Positions 45,304 through 52,978 of a DNA stretch of 64,000 nt are shown here, piece by piece; position 1 is the stretch's first letter, and each line of letters begins with the position of its first letter. The DNA is taken from NCBI RefSeq assembly GCF_900156885.1, contig NZ_FTOY01000010.1:186001-250000 (forward strand), in the 5' to 3' direction. Origin of the DNA: Limosilactobacillus caccae. GTDB lineage: Bacteria; Bacillota; Bacilli; Lactobacillales; Lactobacillaceae. The translations under genes were made by a program, and so were the position numbers. The notes below the pieces were generated by a model. The model was not told the DNA's origin. It searched no databases and saw only the letters and a list, made by a program, of their open reading frames with translations.

Positions 45304-46257
45304 CTAAATTACTAGTAATCGAATCAGCACAAAGGCAACTAACCCAATTACCGATGCCATGTACAACATTGTGATCGTTCGCTTCAAGTGCCAGTTAGCC
45401 GCAACAACCAGGTGGTCATTACCAATCGTTGGTTTTTCAACCAGTTGCCCAAAGTAATAATGCGGCCCACCTAACTGCAAGTGGAGCGCCCCGGCAACTA
45501 CTGCCTCGCTAAAGGCACTATTCGGACTAAGGTGATTTTCCCGGTCACGCTTGCCCACCGCGATTGCCTCTTGCGTATCGTCACGCAGCAGCCAACTGCT
45601 AATAATTAGTAGTAACCAGGTAATCCGCGCTGGCAGGTAATTTGCTACATCATCGAGTTTGGCCGAGATTTCACCAAAAGCGCGGTACTTTTCATTCCGG
45701 TAGCCAACCATCGAATCCAGAGTGTTGACGGCCTTATACATCATGCCCAGTACCGGGCCCCCAATCACCAGGAAGATTAGCGGGGCAACCACCCCATCGC
45801 TCGTATTTTCCGCTACCGTTTCAATCGTTGCCTTAGTAACCTCTTCGGCAGTCAAGTTGTCCGTATCGCGACCAACGATCATCCCGACCTGATGACGGGC
45901 CGTCTGCAGGTCATTTCGTTGCAGGCTCGCCATAATTTTCTCCGCTTCAATTGCCAACTGCCGGGCAGATAGGCAAGTATAGCTAAGGTAGGTGCCGACT
46001 GCCATGTAGAGGTAATAATTTACCGTTGCCAGCCACATAATAAGTCCGGTAACCAGCCCTGTCCCGCCAACGGTTAGCAGCCAGGTCAGTCCGCCAAGCC
46101 ACTTTCGTTTTGCTGACGAATACTCGGGCTTATTGAACCGTTTTGTTAGCCAGCCAATCAAGTGACCAATCGCTTTGATTGGGTGCGGCCATGAATGGGG
46201 ATCGCCCAGTAGCAGGTCAAGGATAAAGGCGATGACAACCATAATTACGATGTTCAT
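45304..46257 (-). CDS. cbiB: Adenosylcobinamide-phosphate synthase
   Basis: A 317-residue membrane protein with about five helices. LDLLLGDPHSWPHPIKAIGHLIGWL, VGRDTDNLTAEEVTKATIETVAENTSDGVVAPL and NTLDSMVGYRNEKYRAFGEISAKLDDVANYLPARIT are conserved CbiB blocks. It attaches aminopropanol (phosphate) to cobyric acid. Overlaps cbiA by four bases. Confidence 0.96.
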   Translation of the reverse strand: MNIVIMVVIAFILDLLLGDPHSWPHPIKAIGHLIGWLTKRFNKPEYSSAKRKWLGGLTWLLTVGGTGLVTGLIMWLATVNYYLYMAVGTYLSYTCLSARQLAIEAEKIMASLQRNDLQTARHQVGMIVGRDTDNLTAEEVTKATIETVAENTSDGVVAPLIFLVIGGPVLGMMYKAVNTLDSMVGYRNEKYRAFGEISAKLDDVANYLPARITWLLLIISSWLLRDDTQEAIAVGKRDRENHLSPNSAFSEAVVAGALHLQLGGPHYYFGQLVEKPTIGNDHLVVAANWHLKRTITMLYMASVIGLVAFVLIRLLVI

Positions 46258-47618
46258 CGGCGATCAGCTCCTAAATTTTGCAGAAGTTGGCAGAATAATT
46301 GCTGGTCCTGGTAAAAGTGAACGTGCAGGTAGCTTGCAAAGGTTTGCCGAACCTGGTAACCGCCAGCCCAGCTATCAACAAGCTGGTGGTCGCGAATCTT
46401 TTGTATCGTCAATACTGGTGCTAACTGGTCATCAGCGGGGGTAAATGTCGAATGGTGAAATTCGTGCCCCACAATCCGTCGTCCCGGTTTGCCAAGCAGT
46501 GTCTCCTGCTGTGGAAGGGCAACACAGTAACCGAACTTGCGCAGCCGCGGTGTCATTGTACTCTCACCGTTAAAAATCCCCACCATTGGGTAGCGATGCT
46601 GGTCTTCACACAAGTATTTGCCAAGGTACATTAGGCCCCCGCACTCTGCATAGATTGGCTTATCAGCGCGGGAAAAGCGCCTAATTTCTGCCTTCATTGA
46701 ATCATTCGCTGCCAGTTCAGCAGCAAACTCTTCTGGGTAGCCGCCACCAATATATAAGGCGTCGACATCAGGCAGGTGCTGGTCCTTAAGCGGACTAAAT
46801 GGGACAAGCTCAACACCAACCTTTTGTAACAGTTTTAGATTATCGGCGTAGTAAAAGTTAAAGGCTTCGTCCTGGGCGATTCCCAGCCGCAGCTTTACTG
46901 GGGGAATCGTGAATGGATCAGGCGCCTTACCGGTCACCTCATTAGCCAGGCTCACCAGTTGTGCTAAGTCAACATGTTGCTTAACATCGTCAGCAAGCAG
47001 CGCAATTTTTTCGTCAACCCCTGCCAGCTCATCATCGGGAACTAGTCCCAGCTGGCGTGACGGCAGGACTGCTCTGGAGTTATGCGGTAAGTAACCAAGA
47101 ACTGGTAGGCCTAAATAACGGTCAATCGCCCCGGCAATTAGTTGGTAGTGGCTTTCACTCATCACGTTATTGATGATTACGCCACAAATCGGCACAGCGG
47201 GGTCAAAGTCAATAAAGCCCTTTAAGATTGCGGCCGCCGAAGTTGAAGTTGCCCGGGCATTGACGACCAGGACTACTGGAATGTCTAACTGTTTAGCAAT
47301 GCTGGCTGTTGAGTAGGCATCCTTGTCCGTCCCCAAGCCATCGTAGAGTCCCATCACCCCTTCAACAATTCCCAAGTCGACTTCATCTGTCTCTGCGGTA
47401 AATAAGTACCCGAGCGTCTGTTTATCCGGGACAAGGTAATTATCGAGGTTCCTTGCTGGCCGCCCCGTAATCCGGGTATGAAATTTCGTATCAACGTAAT
47501 CCGGTCCGACCTTATAGGACTGGATTTTGTACTGCTCTTGCAGCGCTTTGAGGATTCCTAAGACTACCGTTGTCTTGCCAGCACCACTCGTCACGCCCGC
47601 AATCAGAATTTTTTTCAT
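46254..47618 (-). CDS. cbiA: Cobyrinate a,c-diamide synthase
   Basis: A 454-residue glutamine amidotransferase. P-loop GVTSGAGKTTVVLGILKAL, EGVMGLYDGLGTDKDAYSTASIAKQLDIPVVLVVNA, and a class I glutaminase domain with the nucleophile in IYAECGGLMYLGK and GGGYPEEF. Makes the a- and c-amides with ATP. Overlaps the cobD stop by one base. Confidence 0.96.
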   Translation of the reverse strand: MKKILIAGVTSGAGKTTVVLGILKALQEQYKIQSYKVGPDYVDTKFHTRITGRPARNLDNYLVPDKQTLGYLFTAETDEVDLGIVEGVMGLYDGLGTDKDAYSTASIAKQLDIPVVLVVNARATSTSAAAILKGFIDFDPAVPICGVIINNVMSESHYQLIAGAIDRYLGLPVLGYLPHNSRAVLPSRQLGLVPDDELAGVDEKIALLADDVKQHVDLAQLVSLANEVTGKAPDPFTIPPVKLRLGIAQDEAFNFYYADNLKLLQKVGVELVPFSPLKDQHLPDVDALYIGGGYPEEFAAELAANDSMKAEIRRFSRADKPIYAECGGLMYLGKYLCEDQHRYPMVGIFNGESTMTPRLRKFGYCVALPQQETLLGKPGRRIVGHEFHHSTFTPADDQLAPVLTIQKIRDHQLVDSWAGGYQVRQTFASYLHVHFYQDQQLFCQLLQNLGADRR

Positions 47619-48706
47619 TACTCTTCACTACCTAAAATTTCCTTTAGCGTGTTAACTAGTAAAACATTATCCTGTGGCCCCTTCACCGCAATCCGGTAAT
47701 AGTCCGGGCCTAAGCCAACATAGTCGTCGCACTGCCGGATCATGATTCGCCGCTGAAGCAATTTCTCCCGAAGATCTGGGTCAGCACACTTGAAAAGGAA
47801 GAAATTAGCTGTACTTGGAAATACCTTGATTCCCTTGACCTTTTGCAGTGCCTCATACAGGGCTGGCTGTTGGACATTTAGCCAGTCATGCGTTAGGCTA
47901 ATGTACTTCTTCGCCCGGAACATATTTTGCCCGAAGACATCCGCGATGCCGTTTACCGACCAGGTATTCTCCTGGACCTTCAACTTGTCTTTAAGCTTCT
48001 GATTCTTGGTGATACAATACCCCAACCGTAAGCCAGGGATTGCGAAGAACTTTGTTGCCGCCCGAATGATGTAGGCCCGGTCATCAGGCGTTAATTCATC
48101 AATAAAGCTTTCCTGCTGGCCGACCGTTAAATCAATGAACGCTTCATCAAGGACCAACAGCCGGTGGTGCTTATTGCAGAAATCAGTTAGTTTCCGTAAA
48201 TCAGCCGCGCTAATGACCTGCCCCGTAGGGTTATTCGGGCTGGTAAGACAAATGATGGTGATTTCATGATGCTCTTTTAAAAAGTCGATCATTGCTGCCA
48301 TCTTAAAGGCGAAGTTATCCTCTTCTTTAAGCTGGTAATAATGAACATTAATCCCTTGCCGCTTTAAAAGCCGCTCGTACTCCCCAAAGGTTGGGGCAAG
48401 AACTAAGGCATCGGTCGCCTTTTCGGCGCGGATTGCTTCATCCAGGAGTTCCGTTGCCCCGTTACCAACGAAGACATCATTAGGGGCAACTTTGAGCTGG
48501 TCAGCAATTGCTTTTTTCAATTCCGTATATTCAGGGTCCGGGTAGACCTCGATATTAGCAAATGATTGCACAAGGACATTCCATAAATCTGACGGGAAGC
48601 CTAGCGGATTAATATTGGCACTGAAATCCTTAATTTGCTCCACCGGGATATTTAAGTCCGCGGCTACTTTTTCAATATTTCCACCATGATGTAAACTACT
48701 TCTCAC
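47618..48706 (-). CDS. cobD: Threonine-phosphate decarboxylase
   Basis: A 362-residue PLP aminotransferase-fold enzyme producing aminopropanol phosphate from L-threonine phosphate. HHGGNIEKVA, DFSANINPLGFP, CLTSPNNPTGQVI, LVLDEAFIDLTVGQQ and AATKFFAIPGLRLGY (Schiff-base lysine) identify it. It starts with GTG at 48706, with AGGTGA upstream. First gene of the corrinoid run behind the promoter at 48760-48788. The kinase that makes L-threonine phosphate (PduX type) is not in the window. Confidence 0.93.
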   Translation of the reverse strand: MRSSLHHGGNIEKVAADLNIPVEQIKDFSANINPLGFPSDLWNVLVQSFANIEVYPDPEYTELKKAIADQLKVAPNDVFVGNGATELLDEAIRAEKATDALVLAPTFGEYERLLKRQGINVHYYQLKEEDNFAFKMAAMIDFLKEHHEITIICLTSPNNPTGQVISAADLRKLTDFCNKHHRLLVLDEAFIDLTVGQQESFIDELTPDDRAYIIRAATKFFAIPGLRLGYCITKNQKLKDKLKVQENTWSVNGIADVFGQNMFRAKKYISLTHDWLNVQQPALYEALQKVKGIKVFPSTANFFLFKCADPDLREKLLQRRIMIRQCDDYVGLGPDYYRIAVKGPQDNVLLVNTLKEILGSEE

Positions 48707-48730
48707 AATATCACCTGCTTATTTTTGCTT

Positions 48731-48744
48731 AGAAAACGTTTTCT
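48731..48744. promoter_or_regulatory. Candidate cre site in the cob operon leader
   Basis: AGAAAACGTTTTCT is a perfect 14-base palindrome that differs from the cre consensus TGWAANCGNTNWCA only at the two outermost bases. It lies just downstream of the probable cob promoter, where CcpA commonly blocks transcription. Confidence 0.5.
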
Positions 48745-48759
48745 TTTTATTCATTTATT

Positions 48760-48788
48760 AAATTACGATTTTCACTAACTAACTTCAA
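48760..48788 (-). promoter_or_regulatory. Probable promoter of the cob-cbi-hem operon
   Basis: TTGAAG (48788-48783) and TAATTT (48765-48760) are 17 bases apart on the minus strand, about 55 bases upstream of the cobD start. The 366-base gap to the divergent adenosyltransferase gene also holds the cre-like site, the orphan hairpin at 48838-48875 and two TCGCGAAAAA motifs. No B12-box was recognised. Confidence 0.5.
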
Positions 48789-48837
48789 TAGGAGAAAAGG
48801 CATAGGACAAATAAGCATCACTTGCCACCTGATTAGC

Positions 48838-48875
48838 CAAAAAAAGGGCACTTACAAAATCTTGAAGTGCTCTAT
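48838..48875 (-). terminator. Orphan terminator-like hairpin upstream of the cob promoter
   Basis: GCACTT (48848-48853) pairs with AAGTGC (48865-48870), extended by CAA/TTG across a one-base bulge and by a G-C and G-T pair. On the minus strand it is followed by seven T. No minus-strand gene lies between it and the terminators at 49663-49730. Confidence 0.5.
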
Positions 48876-49072
48876 TTTATCTTTTGTTATCAAAATCAAC
48901 TGTTAGCGGCTAAAATTTTATATTTTGCGCTTACATTTCGCGAAAAATGCATTATATTTTTGTGTCATTCCATCTTTTTTAGCATTATCTTACCGATTAT
49001 CATAAAACTTTATAACTTTATCGCGAAAAAATAGTAAACTAAAACCAAAATAGTGGAAGGAGCGCAAGATAC

Positions 49073-49639
49073 ATGAAGATTTACACAAGAAATGGTGACA
49101 AGGGTCAAACACGGATCATCGGTAAACAAATTCTTTACAAAAGTGACCCCCGTGTCGAAGCCTACGGTGAAGTTGATGAATTAAACTCCTGGGTTGGTTA
49201 TACACGGTCCCTGGTCAACGATAAGACGGCCGAACTAGCTAACGAACTGGAAGAAATTCAACAATTACTATTCGATTGTGGAACCGACCTTGCCACCCCG
49301 AAAGACGATGAACGTCATGATTTCATTTTTAACCAGGAAAAGCCCAACGCCTGGCTAGAAGAAAAGATCGACAAATACACTGCCGCGGTGCCTGCCGTTA
49401 AGAAATTTATCCTTCCTGGCGGCACCCAACTTGCTTCCGCCTTACATAATGCACGGACCATTACCCGCCGAGCTGAACGGCACATCGTTGCCCTGATGAA
49501 AGAAGAGGCGATTAATGAAGACGTGCTTGCTTTCATTAACCGCCTCTCAGACTACTTCTTTGCCGCAGCAAGGTACGCCAACTACCTAGAAGGCCAAGAA
49601 GACGTTTTATACCGGAACAGTCGAGACGTCTTCAGATAG
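49073..49639 (+). CDS. pduO: ATP:cob(I)alamin adenosyltransferase, PduO type (first copy)
   Basis: A 188-residue PduO-type adenosyltransferase. IYTRNGDKGQTRIIGKQ at the N-terminus (ATP site), VEAYGEVDELNSWVGYTRS, FILPGGTQLASALHNARTITRRAERHIVAL and INRLSDYFFAAARYAN are intact. It transfers adenosyl from ATP to Co(I). Divergent from the cob operon, on the opposite strand from the pdu operon, with its own promoter region containing two TCGCGAAAAA motifs. A paralogue of about the same length lies within the pdu operon at 58474-59061. Confidence 0.93.
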   Translation: MKIYTRNGDKGQTRIIGKQILYKSDPRVEAYGEVDELNSWVGYTRSLVNDKTAELANELEEIQQLLFDCGTDLATPKDDERHDFIFNQEKPNAWLEEKIDKYTAAVPAVKKFILPGGTQLASALHNARTITRRAERHIVALMKEEAINEDVLAFINRLSDYFFAAARYANYLEGQEDVLYRNSRDVFR

Positions 49640-49662
49640 TAACCAATAAACCTGTTATTACT

Positions 49663-49697
49663 GCAGTTAGCGAACACTTTCGCCAACTGCTTTTTTT
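49663..49697 (+). terminator. Terminator after the plus-strand adenosyltransferase gene
   Basis: GCAGTT/AACTGC (49663-49668, 49685-49690) extended by GCGAA/TTCGC, then TTTTTTT. Confidence 0.88.
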
Positions 49698-49704
49698 ATT
49701 AAAC

Positions 49705-49732
49705 AAAAAAGCGGCCGAATCGGTCGCTTTTT
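49705..49732. terminator. Second, bidirectional terminator, serving the FMN reductase fusion gene
   Basis: GCGGCCG (49711-49717) with CGGTCGC (49721-49727), an A-run before and TTTTT after; on the minus strand it lies just past the stop of the gene ending at 49762. Confidence 0.8.
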
Positions 49733-49761
49733 CGCTATTACAATAGTTAAGGCCCACCACG

Positions 49762-50610
49762 TTAGGCAAGCAAATTCTTAAATTGTGGGTGAGTTGTAAA
49801 GTAGTGCTTAGCAAATGGGCAGTGCGCTTCAATCTGGCAGTCTGCTCCTTCGACAAACCACATGAACATTGTCATAATCTTGTTAGCAAGCCCCTGACCA
49901 CGGTAACGTTCATTAACGCTTACTTCCTCAATTGCGATTATGTTACGCGCAACTTCAGTAATCGTAATTGTCGCAACCTTTTCGCCATTGTCACTCAACA
50001 AGGCTAGTTCCCCCGGCTGGTAACTGAAGTGGTTACTGAGATCAACACACGCTTCAGTTGGCAGGCTGCTAGCGGTAATGAAGTGCTCAAAGTCATGAAT
50101 ATCTTGCTTAAGGCGTTCTGCCAACTGCTCATCATGATTTATTCCACCATCAAAGACTGACTGAACATTGCCGATCGCGATTGTGCAATTCATCACCTTC
50201 ATCCCCAGGTAACGTAACACTTGGTGAAGGTGAGCATTGGCAATAATCCCTCCCTTTTCACCAGCAGAGTCTGTTATCGCCAGCACCGGTTTACCCATCA
50301 AGTGTTGGTTGGGAGAAGGAACCGACAGGACATCAAGGGCATTCTTTAGTCCCCCGGGAATTGAGTAATTATACTCCTGCGTCACAATCAATAAGGCATC
50401 GACACTATCGACTGCCTTCCGAAAAGCCTGCCATTCAATTGGGGTATTTTCATGTTCTAAGTCAGGGTTATAGAATGGCAGAATCGCATAGTTCAAATCA
50501 ATAAATTTAAGATTACTAGGTAATGATGTGAAATAATTTGCTACCTTTCTACTATACGAGTCTTTGCTTAAACTACCAATTAATACACCCACTCTGGTCA
50601 TTGCGATCAT
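49762..50610 (-). CDS. NADPH-dependent FMN reductase fused to a small GNAT-type acetyltransferase domain
   Basis: A 282-residue two-domain protein. Residues 1 to about 175 are a flavodoxin-fold FMN reductase (VGVLIGSLSKDSYSRKVANYF, LLIVTQEYNYSIPGGLKNALDVLS, GKPVLAITDSAGEKGG). Residues about 190-282 resemble the small COG2388 acetyltransferases: ITEVARNIIAIEEVSVNERYRGQGLANKIMTMF carries the acetyl-CoA loop, and CPFAKHYFTTHPQF the conserved Cys-Pro end. The fusion is intact in frame. It is followed 5' by a flavodoxin gene 12 bases away, and lies between two cobalamin adenosyltransferase loci, so it may reduce the flavodoxin or cob(II)alamin. ATG 50601 is an alternative start. Confidence 0.8.
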   Translation of the reverse strand: MIAMTRVGVLIGSLSKDSYSRKVANYFTSLPSNLKFIDLNYAILPFYNPDLEHENTPIEWQAFRKAVDSVDALLIVTQEYNYSIPGGLKNALDVLSVPSPNQHLMGKPVLAITDSAGEKGGIIANAHLHQVLRYLGMKVMNCTIAIGNVQSVFDGGINHDEQLAERLKQDIHDFEHFITASSLPTEACVDLSNHFSYQPGELALLSDNGEKVATITITEVARNIIAIEEVSVNERYRGQGLANKIMTMFMWFVEGADCQIEAHCPFAKHYFTTHPQFKNLLA

Positions 50611-50622
50611 CCCTTCATCATT

Positions 50623-51075
50623 TTACCGGCTACTTGCCGTTTTCACTAATCCTGTTGCAAATTCATTCAGTTGCTCAACATCTTCTTCATAAGGCTCGAG
50701 GTCAATCTTGACCTTTTCAGCACCCGCTGTTGCTCCGGCCTGCTTAAAGGCTTCGTCAAAGTGATCCACCGTTGTGTTAAAATACTCACCGTAAAATTTA
50801 TCACCAGATCCGGCAACCCCGTATACCTTCCCGGTTAAGTCCGTTTCTTGCAGGTCCTCATAAAAATCAAGGCCCTCCTCTGGCATTGCTCCCTGGTCAT
50901 AGGTATATGCGCAAACTACTAAAATGTCTGCTTTCCGAAAATCATCAATATCCGTCTGCGATATTTCTGTTTCAATAACGTCAACACCTTGTCTCGTTAG
51001 GCTATCACAAACAATGTTAGCTACTTCCTCATTATTTCCCGTCATCGTTGCATAAACTACATGTGCTGTTAACAT
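50623..51075 (-). CDS. Flavodoxin
   Basis: A 150-residue flavodoxin. The FMN phosphate loop is YATMTGNNEEVANIV near residue 8, followed by ILVVCAYTYDQGAMPEEGLDFYEDL and GVAGSGDKFYGEYFNTTVDHF. The frame is open to 51090, but GTGAGG there is the ribosome site for ATG 51075. It likely carries electrons at low potential; in cobalamin metabolism flavodoxins reduce cob(II)alamin for adenosylation. It is co-oriented with the FMN reductase fusion, its probable partner. Confidence 0.9.
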   Translation of the reverse strand: MLTAHVVYATMTGNNEEVANIVCDSLTRQGVDVIETEISQTDIDDFRKADILVVCAYTYDQGAMPEEGLDFYEDLQETDLTGKVYGVAGSGDKFYGEYFNTTVDHFDEAFKQAGATAGAEKVKIDLEPYEEDVEQLNEFATGLVKTASSR

Positions 51076-51182
51076 CTTAAAAATCCTCACTATAATTGCT
51101 AATAATCATGGTCATATGTAACCGCTTTTATTATAATACAAATGAATAGTATAATTTTGTAACATTTAGGAGGCCCCTTTTC

Positions 51183-51611
51183 ATGAAAAGAACAATGTTT
51201 GTCGGCGCAATTGCTTGTGGGAAAACAACCCTTACGCAGCGACTAGAAAATCGGCAAATCAAGTATGACAAGACTCAGGCAATTGAGTTTTCATCCAATA
51301 TTATCGACACCCCAGGTGAATACATGGAGCACCATAATATGTTGAGCACGCTCCGTGTTACATCAATGGACGCTGACATTGTTGTCCTTCTCCAGAGTGC
51401 TGTTGACCGCCGCCTGATCTTCCCTGCTGGTTTTTGTACAATGTTCAATAAGCCAACAATTGGGGTAATTACCAAGATTGACCTTGTCGATGATCCGGCA
51501 GATATCGAGTATTCTAAAAAGCTCTTACTGAGTGCCGGCGTCAGCAAAGTGATTCCAATCTCCGCAGTTGAAAACATCAATATTGATAAGTTAGCCGCTG
51601 AACTAGAATAG
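51183..51611 (+). CDS. pduV: EutP/PduV-family GTPase
   Basis: A 142-residue small GTPase-like protein. P-loop GAIACGKTTL (residues 8-17), Mg site DTPGEYMEHHNML, and TKIDLV base-recognition motif. PduV in Salmonella associates with the outside of the Pdu microcompartment and its movement; EutP may act as an acetate kinase-like enzyme. It is on the opposite strand from the pdu operon and overlaps the downstream convergent gene by nine bases. AGGAGG precedes the ATG. Confidence 0.9.
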   Translation: MKRTMFVGAIACGKTTLTQRLENRQIKYDKTQAIEFSSNIIDTPGEYMEHHNMLSTLRVTSMDADIVVLLQSAVDRRLIFPAGFCTMFNKPTIGVITKIDLVDDPADIEYSKKLLLSAGVSKVIPISAVENINIDKLAAELE

Positions 51612-52157
51612 GGCAAGCAAGTGCGGCAATAACTTACTGTCCCAGATAATATAAAGCCCAGCGAATACATAGACCAGCTTACTGCCATACTTACCATACC
51701 GTTCCAAGAGGTAAGCAACTGGCCGGGAGTTGACAAATAACTTACCAAGAAGAATTAGTAAGACCGCCCCGACCTCAAAGACGATCCCAATATACAGGAT
51801 TTCTGTCCATGATAGGTTGACTACCCAGGGAATATAAACTGCTAAGTTATCACCTCCAAGACTTAAACAAAAGAGGAAAATAGAACTAAAGCTTGTCTTT
51901 ACCGTTCCCTGCTCATCCCCACTATCGAATACCGCTAAGAGGATCAAGACGATTCCCATCAAACCGGTAATCCAATCGGGAAAGAGTAATGCTAGTGTTT
52001 TACCAAGAAGTACGCCAAGCCCCCATAAGAAGAGGGTTGCCGCACCAAAGCCCGCAATCGGCAACCGGTAATTATAGTTCCGCAAGACAAATAGTAAGGC
52101 AATAAACGTATCAATGTTTAAGCCGATAAAGACCATTACAACAGTAAATAAACTCAT
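51603..52157 (-). CDS. CadD-family membrane transporter
   Basis: A 184-residue membrane protein with about five helices, beginning MSLFTVVMVFIGLNIDTFIALLFVL. The conserved N-terminal asparagine-aspartate segment and SLGGDNLAVYIPW in the middle match the cadmium-resistance (CadD) branch of the LysE-like transporters. Substrate (Cd2+, another metal or a quaternary amine) is unknown here. Its start overlaps the stop of the phosphatase gene by four bases (ATGA). Confidence 0.8.
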   Translation of the reverse strand: MSLFTVVMVFIGLNIDTFIALLFVLRNYNYRLPIAGFGAATLFLWGLGVLLGKTLALLFPDWITGLMGIVLILLAVFDSGDEQGTVKTSFSSIFLFCLSLGGDNLAVYIPWVVNLSWTEILYIGIVFEVGAVLLILLGKLFVNSRPVAYLLERYGKYGSKLVYVFAGLYIIWDSKLLPHLLALF

Positions 52158-52786
52158 GGTACGTCCATCTTCTTATATGCACAGTTGTAATAACAAACCC
52201 GCTGCTTACGCGAGTCATCATCAATTTCAACCTTGCTGATGCTTAAGTTATGGGGATTGTTAAAGACTGTGCCATCAATATTATCTAGGCATAGGGAAAT
52301 TATGTTTTTGATGACCCAGCCGTGAGTTACAATTAGCACTGTTTTTTGGGGATGCTTAATGGCAACATCGTTCAAGAAAGATTGAATTCTATCCCTGGCA
52401 CGGCTAAAACTCTCCCCGTTACTAATGATAATTGAGTTGGGCTGAACATCATTAGTAACGTTATCAAAGTAATTAGCGTAAAGTTGCTTTAGCTTCCTAA
52501 TCGCCATTCCGTTCCACTGACCATATGAAATTTCTACCAGGCGCGGATCAACCTTGACCGGTAGTCCACTCTGCGCACAAATAATTTGGCTTGTTTTAAC
52601 TGCCCGCTTCAACGGACTGGAGTAAACACAATCAATATGGTTGTTCGCTAGTAAAGGTTGGTAACTCTCAGCTTCAGAAATCCCATCCGCTGTTAATCTT
52701 GTCATTTCATTATCCAGGGTCCCCTGAATATAGTCTAGCCGGTTAGCAATTGTCTCACCATGGCGAATTAGAAAAAGCGTTGTCAT
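52154..52786 (-). CDS. Histidine phosphatase (phosphoglycerate mutase-like)
   Basis: A histidine phosphatase beginning TTLFLIRHGETIANRLDYIQGTLDNEMT (catalytic His) with VYSSPLKRAVKTSQII and VLIVTHGWVIKNII (second His). Members act on sugar phosphates, alpha-ribazole phosphate and others; this one is less like CobC than the gene at 25050. ATG 52786 is taken as the start (210 residues); ATG 52795 and GTG 52798 are other possibilities. Co-transcribed with the CadD-like gene. Confidence 0.82.
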   Translation of the reverse strand: MTTLFLIRHGETIANRLDYIQGTLDNEMTRLTADGISEAESYQPLLANNHIDCVYSSPLKRAVKTSQIICAQSGLPVKVDPRLVEISYGQWNGMAIRKLKQLYANYFDNVTNDVQPNSIIISNGESFSRARDRIQSFLNDVAIKHPQKTVLIVTHGWVIKNIISLCLDNIDGTVFNNPHNLSISKVEIDDDSRKQRVCYYNCAYKKMDVP

Positions 52787-52818
52787 AATTTCCATCACCC
52801 AATTTTAATATGTACGTC

Positions 52819-52851
52819 GAGACTGAGAACCACTCAGTCTCTTTATTTTCA
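52819..52851 (+). terminator. Hairpin between the two phosphatase genes
   Basis: GAGACTGAG (52820-52828) pairs perfectly with CTCAGTCTC (52834-52842), followed on the plus strand by TTTATTTTC. The remaining 52799-52978 gap shows no gene. Confidence 0.45.
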
Positions 52852-52978
52852 AGGAGAAGCGCTTGGGGCTAGTCCTTGAAGGAGGAAAGTATCTTTTTCC
52901 ACCTAATTAATATGTCGCGCCGGAAAGAGCTTTAATTATCTGATCTTTCCAGGCATAGAAACTGCCTAAATTACAAAG

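Noticed and set aside
48707-49072. Cobalamin riboswitch in front of the cob operon
   Set aside because: I looked on the minus strand for the B12-box and conserved core and saw only GGTGGCAAGTGATGC-like fragments that do not fit. A covariance-model search would be needed to exclude a divergent one.
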